5,872 nucleotides of DNA from Chloroflexi bacterium RBG_16_64_32 (GTDB lineage Bacteria; Chloroflexota; Dehalococcoidia; SM23-28-2; RBG-16-64-32): contig MGNZ01000122.1 of assembly GCA_001795235.1 (NCBI GenBank), forward strand, positions 4,623 through 10,494. The letters are read 5' to 3'. Positions 1 to 5,294 of the stretch are shown here, in pieces. Both the position numbers and the translations under genes were made by a program. The first letter of the stretch is position 1. Every line of letters starts with the position of its first letter. A model generated the notes under the pieces. It was not told the DNA's origin and did no database searches. It saw only the letters and a list, made by a program, of their open reading frames with translations.

Positions 1-59
1 CCACCTGAAGCCTGCCGCTACATGAGTTCGGCGGAGGCGTCCGTCGGCGTCGTCTGCCG

Positions 60-494
60 TTAGGCCTTGGCGGCGGGCTCCGCCTGCTCCCGGCGGATGG
101 AGGGAACGCGGGCGCGGAGGAAGGAGGGGACGTTCTCCTGGACACGCTCCACCGCCTGGCGTACTTGGCCGAAGCTGCTGCGGATCACCTCACGGCCTTC
201 CCGCTGGGACTCCGCCAGGTCCTCCAGCGCCTCCTGCCACAGAGCAAGGCGGCGCGACTGGCCGTTAGCCACGGCCTCCGACGCCGACTCATACAGACCG
301 ACGATATCGGTGGGACGGCTGGCCCAGTTCCTGGCCACGTTCGTCCAGTCGGTGGCGCCCTGACGGGCGCCTTCGATGACGCTGCGTCCAAACCTATGGT
401 AGCGCTCATTGGCTGCCTTGATGGCGTCGAAGGTGGTTTCCTGACGTTCGGTGACCGCCATAAACAGCTGGTCAATGCTCTCGCGGGTGCTCAT
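60..494 (-). CDS. Phasin-like, helical coiled-coil protein (hypothetical)
   Basis: The 144-aa product looks almost entirely alpha-helical. It is rich in Ala, Glu, Arg and Gln, has no Cys, no signal peptide and no membrane segment, and ends in an Ala/Pro-rich tail (AEPAAKA). Residues 5-58 and 64-122 read as two long amphipathic helices broken near the Ser-Arg-Pro at 59-61. This layout fits phasins, which coat polyhydroxyalkanoate granules, but also other small apolipoprotein-like or stress helical proteins; no granule-synthesis gene is visible nearby. The ATG start is supported by an AAGGAG ribosome binding site at 502-507, seven bases upstream, and by a near-consensus promoter at 535-564. The promoter, ribosome binding site and first seven codons lie inside a tandem duplication. 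The ORF is clear; the phasin assignment is inference from composition and helical pattern. Confidence 0.7.
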   Translation of the reverse strand: MSTRESIDQLFMAVTERQETTFDAIKAANERYHRFGRSVIEGARQGATDWTNVARNWASRPTDIVGLYESASEAVANGQSRRLALWQEALEDLAESQREGREVIRSSFGQVRQAVERVQENVPSFLRARVPSIRREQAEPAAKA

Positions 495-534
495 TCTCTC
501 ACTCCTTGGGGTGCTATTGCGGCGTCCACTTTAG

Positions 535-564
535 ATTAGACTCCGGCCGCTGAACCGATGTCAA
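535..564 (-). promoter_or_regulatory. Sigma70-type promoter of the phasin-like gene (proximal)
   Basis: On the minus strand there is a perfect -35 box TTGACA (559-564), an 18-base spacer and a -10 box TCTAAT (535-540, five of six matches to TATAAT). The expected transcription start is near 528, giving a leader of about 34 bases that contains the AAGGAG at 502-507. A 9-bp inverted repeat brackets the -35 box. Confidence 0.75.
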
Positions 565-664
565 CGGAAAACTCGGCCGGAGACAAGATTTCCTGAAAAT
601 TGTTCACGGGTCTTCTGCCGATAGCTGCCATAAACAGTGAACCAATGCTCTCGCGGGTGCTCAT
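536..664 (-). pseudogene. Vestigial upstream ORF from the duplicated gene start
   Basis: The duplicated ATG at 662-664, with its own AAGGAG, opens a 42-codon frame ending in TAA at 536-538, 41 bases before the working start codon. The first seven residues (MSTRESI) equal the N-terminus of the phasin-like protein. The frame then runs into upstream DNA and shares only LFMA (residues 10-13) with the real product. It is either a dead by-product of the duplication or a translated upstream ORF on transcripts from the distal promoter. Confidence 0.5.
541..582. promoter_or_regulatory. Inverted repeat bracketing the -35 box (possible operator)
   Basis: The 9-bp arms ctccggccg (541-549) and cggccggag (574-582) are perfect inverted complements separated by 24 bp. 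Arm centres are 33 bp apart, about three helical turns. One arm lies in the -10/-35 spacer and the other just upstream of -35, which suits a dimeric regulator. The whole element is repeated at 711-752. Each arm contains the palindrome CGGCCG, so chance is a real alternative in GC-rich DNA. Confidence 0.35.
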
Positions 665-812
665 TCTCTCACTCCTTGGGGTGCTATTGCGGCGTCCACT
701 TTAGATTAGACTCCGGCCGCTGAACCGATGTCAACGGAAAACTCGGCCGGAGACAAGATTTCCTGAAAATTGTTCACGGGTCTTCTGCCGATAGCTGCCA
801 TAAACAGTGAAC
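643..812. repeat. 170-bp tandem duplication, copy 2 (distal)
   Basis: This is a perfect second copy of 473-642. It places a second promoter (705-734), a second AAGGAG (672-677) and a second ATG (662-664) upstream of the working phasin-like gene, all on the minus strand. Complete identity means the duplication is very recent, is kept identical by recombination, or is an assembly artefact. Confidence 0.95.
705..734 (-). promoter_or_regulatory. Duplicated promoter upstream of the phasin-like gene (distal copy)
   Basis: Identical copy of the proximal promoter: TTGACA at 729-734 and TCTAAT at 705-710 with 18 bases between. Transcripts would start near 698, pass through the duplicated ribosome binding site and ATG, and continue over the proximal promoter into the gene. 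Confidence 0.65.
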
Positions 813-835
813 GGGAAACGATCACGGTGTTTATC

Positions 836-844
836 TGCGATAAT
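836..844 (+). promoter_or_regulatory. Candidate extended -10 promoter for the DUF4177-like gene
   Basis: TGCGATAAT at 836-844 has the TGn extension and a five-of-six -10 hexamer (GATAAT at 839-844). No good -35 lies at the usual distance, as expected for extended -10 promoters. Transcription would start near 851, about 58 bases before the gene. An 8-bp inverted repeat (cgggaaac at 812-819, gtttcccg at 867-874) flanks it. Confidence 0.4.
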
Positions 845-908
845 GGTATGTGCGGGGGCGGCCCCAGTTTCCCGTCGCCGGTTCGCCGCGATCGATAAGG
901 AGGCGGAC

Positions 909-1142
909 ATGGCATCGTGGGAGCATAAGGTCGCATACGTTGACTTCCGGGGACGCATATCCTCGGAGGGTTCAGAGTTCATCCGCCAGCCGGGCGAGCA
1001 CCGCACATCCTTCGTCCGGCGCTATCTGGATGTGCTTGGCCAGGAGGGCTGGGAGGTAGCGGCGGTGCAGCCCCTGACCCGATTCGGGACGAGCTACTTC
1101 GTTCTCAAGCGGCCCGCCAAGGCCGCGAAGAAGGAGGGTTAG
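909..1142 (+). CDS. DUF4177-like small protein
   Basis: The 77-aa product resembles the DUF4177 pattern: an N-terminal strand WEHKVAYVDF (4-13), a helix ending in LGQEGWEV (43-50), which matches the family's typical LxxxGxEGWEL, then strand AAV and a closing strand YFVLKRP (63-69). The C-terminus is Lys/Ala-rich. Family members are small cytoplasmic alpha/beta proteins of unknown function. A 34-residue upstream extension in frame, from an ATG at 807, is possible. I prefer the ATG at 909 because a strong AAGGAGG (897-903) precedes it by five bases and because the homologous region begins there. The gene stands alone, divergent from the phasin-like gene and 136 bp before the next start. Confidence 0.8.
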   Translation: MASWEHKVAYVDFRGRISSEGSEFIRQPGEHRTSFVRRYLDVLGQEGWEVAAVQPLTRFGTSYFVLKRPAKAAKKEG

Positions 1143-1258
1143 CTCGGCCAGCGGCAGTAGTGAGTTTAGCGTGACGAGCGGCTGACGGCGGTGGGACGCG
1201 GGCCGCCCCCGGGCTGGAGCGGATCGGCGTCGCCTGGCGAAAGCCGGATTCCGTCCCC

Positions 1259-1264
1259 TATAAT
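1259..1264 (+). promoter_or_regulatory. Consensus -10 box just upstream of the isomerase-like gene
   Basis: A perfect TATAAT ends only 14 bases before the ATG at 1279. The best -35 at normal spacing is weak (tggcga, 1235-1240, 18-base spacer). A start near 1271 would give a leader of only about eight bases, too short for normal ribosome binding site use, so the transcript would be nearly leaderless. Confidence 0.45.
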
Positions 1265-1278
1265 GGGCATAGAGGGAT

Positions 1279-1809
1279 ATGGGTACAGCCTTTCCGGAGA
1301 ACCCTACCTCTGTTGACGATATCTTGCGCATCTCCTTCGGCAGCGACGAACGAACGCACCTGACCGATTTCATCGAGCAGGAGCTGCGGAGCCGGGGCCA
1401 CCAGGTGGAGCTGGTGGGGCCGCCGGCGGGCCAGCCGTTGCAGTGGGCGGACGTGGCCCAGGCGGTGGCTGAGCGCGTGTCCTCTACCGGCGTCGATGAG
1501 GGCATCCTGTGCTGCTGGACCGGCACCGGCGTGTCCATTGCCGCCAACAAGGTACCGGGGGTACGCGCGGCCCTCTGCGGTGACGCGGAGACCGCCCGCG
1601 GCGCCCGTGCCTGGAACGATGCCAATATTCTCTGCCTTAGCCTTCGTACTACCACTGAAGCTGTCGCGGGGGAGATCTTGGAGGCCTGGTTCTCCGCTTC
1701 CAGTGACGCGAGCGAGGCGGAGAACGTGGATAAGCTCAACGACCTGGATAGACGCTATCGGCCGCGGAAGATGCCCGTGACGGTCGAGGGGGAGAAGGGG
1801 AGGAACTAG
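1279..1809 (+). CDS. Atypical RpiB/LacA/LacB-family sugar-phosphate isomerase
   Basis: The 176-aa product follows the RpiB/LacAB fold: ISFGSD (18-23), helix to RSRGHQVELV (38-46), then the signature EGILCCWTGTGVSIAANKV (74-92), GVRAALC (94-100) and RAWNDANILCL (110-120). RpiB interconverts ribose-5-phosphate and ribulose-5-phosphate in the cytoplasm. The position of the catalytic Cys is kept (Cys79) and Asp23 of the N-terminal Asp-His pair is kept. However, the His after that Asp is Glu24, the Gly after the catalytic Cys is Trp80, and the ring-opening His before Asn-Asp is Trp112. The C-terminal GGRHxxRV-type phosphate-binding segment is not recognisable (SSDASEAENV, 141-150). Activity or substrate has therefore probably changed. 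The ATG start lacks a well-spaced ribosome binding site (agaggg sits two bases away). A TTG at codon 16 would give a family-standard N-terminus. The stop overlaps the next gene's GTG. Confidence 0.8.
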   Translation: MGTAFPENPTSVDDILRISFGSDERTHLTDFIEQELRSRGHQVELVGPPAGQPLQWADVAQAVAERVSSTGVDEGILCCWTGTGVSIAANKVPGVRAALCGDAETARGARAWNDANILCLSLRTTTEAVAGEILEAWFSASSDASEAENVDKLNDLDRRYRPRKMPVTVEGEKGRN

Positions 1810-3389
1810 TGGAAGAGGAGCGACGAAAAAGAAGGCGCGGCCGCCGGCGAGGTCGCGATGGTGGCCATCGGCCGGAGCAGGGCTCGGCTGGCCGTCCCGC
1901 CGAGGAGAGGCGGGAAGAGGGCCAACCCGATGTAACAGAAGAGAGCGAGGCGCCCGGCGTCCTTCCCTCACGACTCCGGTTCCGCTTGGGGCGTCGCGGG
2001 GGCGCCGACAAGGAGCGAACGGAGGCGGACCGGCGCCGTGCCCGTGAAGAGCGGCCGGCGGGGGAGACGCACGCGAATGTCTCTCCCCTGAGCTTCTGGC
2101 GGCGCGGCCGGACCCGGACGTACCGCGAGCAGCCGATGCCCAAGCAGACCCTGGGCCGGACGCTGCGTCGCGTGCGGGGGTTGTATCTCCCGCCCTGGGT
2201 GCCGGTGGCGTTTATCATCTTGGTCGTGTTCGGCATCCTGGTAGTGCTGTTCTTCGCGCGGGGCGCCGCCGGCAGACCGCTAATCGGCCAGGACCACTGG
2301 CACGCCACTTACCAGGTATTCGTCTGCGGTGAGCGCCAGCCCAACTTTCCCGCTTGGGAAGGCGGCGTCCACACCCACGCCGACGGCGTCATTCACCTCC
2401 ACCCGTTCACCCCCGCCGAAGAGGGCATGGGCGCCCGTCTGGTGAAGTGGTTTGAGTACGGCGGCGGCAAGCTGACTCAGAGCGAGATGAGGATGCCCGG
2501 CCGCCGCGAGACCCTCAAGAACGGCGACACGTGCGATGACGGATCAGAGGGCGTGCTCCAGTTGTTCGTCAATGATGTGCGGATGGATGACTGGAGCCGT
2601 TACATCCCCCAGGACGGCGATCAAGTGCGAATCGAGTTTGGCCCGGAGGGATTGACCCCGGCGGAGCAGGAAGACCGCATCGTTATCGACGAAAGCGAGG
2701 CGACACGGACGGTCGATCTGGAGATCACCGGCGGGGAGTCCGACGCCTCCTTCCGGCCTGATTCGATCGACCTGCGCCCTGGGGAGACCGTGAAGCTGGC
2801 GGTGAAGAACACGGGGTCGATATCCCACCAGGTCCGGGTGGCCGGACCGGACGGCGAGTACAACACGAGCGACGACTACGTGAGCGTCCCCGAAACGATC
2901 CTCCCGGACGAGGATGGGGTGGTGGTGGTGCGCTTCAACGAGGAGGGCCGGTACGAGTTCCACGACCCGACGGCGTCCGTCGCGATAGGAACGCTGGTGG
3001 CGGCGGGTGAGCCGGTGGAGGAGCCCGCTGAACCCGCGCCGGATGATGGGGCCGCGCAGCCCGCGCCGGATGAGGGAGCGCCGCAGTCGGTGGACGTCAC
3101 CCTTGACGTGAAGATGGGAGACAGCTTCTATGAGCCGAGCGAGCTGGAGGTGGAGGCAGGGAAGAGCTTCCGCATCAACCTCACCAATGATGGCAAGCTC
3201 ATTCATAACCTGCGCATCGCGGGCGTAGACAGCAAATACGAGACGGCGGACGACCTGATATCGACGCCGAGCCCCCTCGGTAGCGGGGTGACTGGAGAGC
3301 TGGTGGGTCAGATCGACGAACCCGGCGTGTACAGCTTTCGATCCGACTTCCAGACCGGCGAGATGGTCGGGACGATCACCGTAAAATAG
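1809..3389 (+). CDS. Membrane-anchored His-rich domain protein with two cupredoxin-like domains
   Basis: The product has 526 aa. Residues 1-125 are a disordered Arg/Glu-rich tail, probably cytoplasmic. Residues 131-150 form one membrane segment (VPVAFIILVVFGILVVLFFA). Residues 161-280 are a His-rich extracytoplasmic domain with DHWH (162-165), Cys173, HTH (188-190), HLHP (196-199), Cys242 and a closing DDWSRYIPQDGD…IEFGPE. Two cupredoxin-like domains follow (about 300-398 and 427-526), joined by a Pro/Asp/Glu linker containing a doubled PAPD(D/E)GA(A/P)Q. Both cupredoxins keep the first-ligand His (His340, His466) and an AGxDxxYxTxDD loop. The second ends FRSDFQTGEM where related proteins have FRCDFHPxxM, so Cys and His are replaced; the first lacks the whole C-terminal ligand loop. 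The GTG start is supported by GGGGAGGA at 1797-1804 and the TAGTG overlap with the isomerase, implying co-transcription. Function is unknown; metal binding is inference. Confidence 0.8.
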   Translation: MEEERRKRRRGRRRGRDGGHRPEQGSAGRPAEERREEGQPDVTEESEAPGVLPSRLRFRLGRRGGADKERTEADRRRAREERPAGETHANVSPLSFWRRGRTRTYREQPMPKQTLGRTLRRVRGLYLPPWVPVAFIILVVFGILVVLFFARGAAGRPLIGQDHWHATYQVFVCGERQPNFPAWEGGVHTHADGVIHLHPFTPAEEGMGARLVKWFEYGGGKLTQSEMRMPGRRETLKNGDTCDDGSEGVLQLFVNDVRMDDWSRYIPQDGDQVRIEFGPEGLTPAEQEDRIVIDESEATRTVDLEITGGESDASFRPDSIDLRPGETVKLAVKNTGSISHQVRVAGPDGEYNTSDDYVSVPETILPDEDGVVVVRFNEEGRYEFHDPTASVAIGTLVAAGEPVEEPAEPAPDDGAAQPAPDEGAPQSVDVTLDVKMGDSFYEPSELEVEAGKSFRINLTNDGKLIHNLRIAGVDSKYETADDLISTPSPLGSGVTGELVGQIDEPGVYSFRSDFQTGEMVGTITVK

Positions 3390-3689
3390 AGGCGGCAGCC
3401 GCCCGGCCCGCGCCGGCCGGAGCAGGCTGGCGGCTCGCACACCTAGTCGATGACTGACAGGACGTTCTTCGACCGCGCCGGCTGGCTGCTGAGGCGGCTG
3501 TTGCTGGCGCTCCTTGTGGCGCTGGCGCTGAGTGTGGTGGCGCGCCAGTTTGTCGATGGCGGTGGCGGCGCCTCGACAGCGTCGCCCACGCCTCCGCGAG
3601 CGGGCCAGGACCACTGGCACGCTACCTATCAGGTCTTCGTCTGCGGTGAGCGCCAGCCACCCTTCGCCTTTTGGGAGGGCGGCGTCCAT
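2373..3689. repeat. 1317-bp tandem duplication, copy 1
   Basis: This segment recurs at 3690-5006 with a constant offset of 1317. It covers most of the first His-rich gene from the HTH motif onward, the 60-bp spacer, and the 5' end of the second gene. I found four differences: 2513 and 2514 (cc against ga, giving ACC CTC against ACG ATC, Leu to Ile) and two silent changes at 3569 and 3596. The rest agrees by eye, about 99.7% identity. Confidence 0.93.
3391..3403. other. Short GC hairpin after the first His-rich gene
   Basis: GGCGG-CAG-CCGCC forms a 5-bp stem immediately after the stop at 3387-3389. No T-tract follows, so it is not a convincing intrinsic terminator. It may mark an mRNA 3' structure or pausing site. 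It is duplicated at 4708-4720. Confidence 0.35.
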
Positions 3690-4706
3690 ACCCACGCCGA
3701 CGGCGTCATTCACCTCCACCCGTTCACCCCCGCCGAAGAGGGCATGGGCGCCCGTCTGGTGAAGTGGTTTGAGTACGGCGGCGGCAAGCTGACTCAGAGC
3801 GAGATGAGGATGCCCGGCCGCCGCGAGACGATCAAGAACGGCGACACGTGCGATGACGGATCAGAGGGCGTGCTCCAGTTGTTCGTCAATGATGTGCGGA
3901 TGGATGACTGGAGCCGTTACATCCCCCAGGACGGCGATCAAGTGCGAATCGAGTTTGGCCCGGAGGGATTGACCCCGGCGGAGCAGGAAGACCGCATCGT
4001 TATCGACGAAAGCGAGGCGACACGGACGGTCGATCTGGAGATCACCGGCGGGGAGTCCGACGCCTCCTTCCGGCCTGATTCGATCGACCTGCGCCCTGGG
4101 GAGACCGTGAAGCTGGCGGTGAAGAACACGGGGTCGATATCCCACCAGGTCCGGGTGGCCGGACCGGACGGCGAGTACAACACGAGCGACGACTACGTGA
4201 GCGTCCCCGAAACGATCCTCCCGGACGAGGATGGGGTGGTGGTGGTGCGCTTCAACGAGGAGGGCCGGTACGAGTTCCACGACCCGACGGCGTCCGTCGC
4301 GATAGGAACGCTGGTGGCGGCGGGTGAGCCGGTGGAGGAGCCCGCTGAACCCGCGCCGGATGATGGGGCCGCGCAGCCCGCGCCGGATGAGGGAGCGCCG
4401 CAGTCGGTGGACGTCACCCTTGACGTGAAGATGGGAGACAGCTTCTATGAGCCGAGCGAGCTGGAGGTGGAGGCAGGGAAGAGCTTCCGCATCAACCTCA
4501 CCAATGATGGCAAGCTCATTCATAACCTGCGCATCGCGGGCGTAGACAGCAAATACGAGACGGCGGACGACCTGATATCGACGCCGAGCCCCCTCGGTAG
4601 CGGGGTGACTGGAGAGCTGGTGGGTCAGATCGACGAACCCGGCGTGTACAGCTTTCGATCCGACTTCCAGACCGGCGAGATGGTCGGGACGATCACCGTA
4701 AAATAG
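3450..4706 (+). CDS. Chimeric His-rich domain protein with two cupredoxin-like domains
   Basis: The product has 418 aa. A short positive N-terminus (MTDRTFFDRAGWLLRR) leads into a hydrophobic segment at 17-31 (signal anchor or Sec signal peptide; no lipobox Cys) and a Gly/Ser/Pro linker. Then come the His-rich domain (about 53-172: DHWH 54-57, Cys65, HTH 80-82, HLHP 88-91, Cys134) and both degenerate cupredoxin-like domains (about 192-290 and 319-418). From the HTH motif on it matches the upstream protein with one change (Leu to Ile at 128). Before that it matches the downstream protein exactly. This is the signature of an unequal crossover, and the long Arg-rich tail of the upstream protein was replaced by a short anchor. 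An in-frame TAG at 3444-3446 rules out an earlier start. No ribosome binding site is visible before the ATG. Confidence 0.8.
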   Translation: MTDRTFFDRAGWLLRRLLLALLVALALSVVARQFVDGGGGASTASPTPPRAGQDHWHATYQVFVCGERQPPFAFWEGGVHTHADGVIHLHPFTPAEEGMGARLVKWFEYGGGKLTQSEMRMPGRRETIKNGDTCDDGSEGVLQLFVNDVRMDDWSRYIPQDGDQVRIEFGPEGLTPAEQEDRIVIDESEATRTVDLEITGGESDASFRPDSIDLRPGETVKLAVKNTGSISHQVRVAGPDGEYNTSDDYVSVPETILPDEDGVVVVRFNEEGRYEFHDPTASVAIGTLVAAGEPVEEPAEPAPDDGAAQPAPDEGAPQSVDVTLDVKMGDSFYEPSELEVEAGKSFRINLTNDGKLIHNLRIAGVDSKYETADDLISTPSPLGSGVTGELVGQIDEPGVYSFRSDFQTGEMVGTITVK

Positions 4707-5006
4707 AGGCGGCAGCCGCCCGGCCCGCGCCGGCCGGAGCAGGCTGGCGGCTCGCACACCTAGTCGATGACTGACAGGACGTTCTTCGACCGCGCCGGCT
4801 GGCTGCTGAGGCGGCTGTTGCTGGCGCTCCTTGTGGCGCTGGCGCTGAGTGTGGTGGCGCGCCAGTTTGTCGATGGCGGTGGCGGTGCCTCGACAGCGTC
4901 GCCCACGCCTCCCCGAGCGGGCCAGGACCACTGGCACGCTACCTATCAGGTCTTCGTCTGCGGTGAGCGCCAGCCACCCTTCGCCTTTTGGGAGGGCGGC
5001 GTCCAT
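3690..5006. repeat. 1317-bp tandem duplication, copy 2
   Basis: Second copy of 2373-3689, starting inside the His-rich domain of the second gene and ending inside that of the third. The boundary carries a 7-bp tract, acccacg, common to all three genes (2373-2379, 3690-3696, 5007-5013). Past 5013 the third gene diverges from the other two. Confidence 0.93.
4708..4720. other. Short GC hairpin after the second His-rich gene
   Basis: Exact duplicate of the hairpin at 3391-3403, one base after the stop codon of the second His-rich gene and within the copied 60-bp spacer. It again lacks a T-tract, so transcription probably continues into the third gene. Confidence 0.35.
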
Positions 5007-5294
5007 ACCCACGACGACGGTGTAATCCACATTCATCCCCTTATCCCCTCCGAGGAGGGTGAGGGCGCGCGTCTGGTCAAGTGGTTCGAGTACGGAGGGG
5101 GCGAGCTTACCCAGAGCGAGATGCGGATGCCGGGCCAGCGCGACAGGTTCGCGAACGGGGACAGGTGCCCGGATGGGGCTGAAGGCGTGCTCCAGGTCTT
5201 CGTGAACGGTGAGCGGCTGGACGACTGGAGTCGCTACATTCCCCAGGATGGGGATCGCGTCGGCATCGAGTTCGGGCCCGAGCAGTCTGACTAG
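4767..5294 (+). CDS. Short His-rich domain protein without cupredoxin domains
   Basis: The 175-aa product has the same N-terminal anchor as the preceding gene (hydrophobic 17-31) and then one His-rich domain: DHWH (54-57), Cys65, HTH (80-82), HIHP (88-91), Cys134, closing DDWSRYIPQDGD. It stops at IEFGPEQSD, just where the longer proteins continue into cupredoxin domains, so the His-rich domain can exist alone. After residue 82 it is clearly diverged from its relatives (for example GQRDRFANGDRCPDGAEGV), yet every His of the HxH motifs and both Cys are kept, which argues for selection on them. It is probably the ancestral short gene that donated the 5' end of the chimera. No ribosome binding site is visible before the ATG. 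Its TAG overlaps the stop of the convergent acyltransferase gene in a shared CTAG (5291-5294). Confidence 0.8.
   Translation: MTDRTFFDRAGWLLRRLLLALLVALALSVVARQFVDGGGGASTASPTPPRAGQDHWHATYQVFVCGERQPPFAFWEGGVHTHDDGVIHIHPLIPSEEGEGARLVKWFEYGGGELTQSEMRMPGQRDRFANGDRCPDGAEGVLQVFVNGERLDDWSRYIPQDGDRVGIEFGPEQSD

Larger units (their letters stand above)
473..642. repeat. 170-bp tandem duplication, copy 1 (gene-proximal)
   Basis: Every base from 473 to 642 recurs at 643-812 with an offset of exactly 170. The unit holds the start codon and first seven codons of the minus-strand phasin-like gene, its ribosome binding site, its promoter and about 78 bp of upstream DNA. To the left, outside the perfect unit, an 11-bp match (gccataaacag, 457-467 and 627-637) keeps the same offset after a five-base mismatch. 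The older similarity may therefore be slightly longer than the perfect unit. Confidence 0.95.

Noticed and set aside
1..63. Short open plus-strand frame from the left edge ending in TAG at 61-63, overlapping the minus-strand stop at 60-62
   Set aside because: Only 20 codons are visible and no family pattern can be seen; another frame also ends by 25. It could be the tail of a convergent gene but cannot be supported.
812..874. 8-bp inverted repeat cgggaaac / gtttcccg flanking the extended -10 box
   Set aside because: The arms are 47 bp apart and short, and one arm begins in the last base of the tandem repeat. Chance is likely, so it is mentioned only as context for the promoter.
1143..1258. 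Possible terminator after the DUF4177-like gene
   Set aside because: The region is GC-rich with short complementary runs but has no stable stem followed by a T-tract on either strand.
972..1971. Overlapping minus-strand open frames opposite the DUF4177-like and isomerase-like genes
   Set aside because: They have low-complexity Arg/Pro/Ser composition typical of antisense frames in GC-rich DNA and no recognisable motif, while the plus strand holds conserved family signatures.
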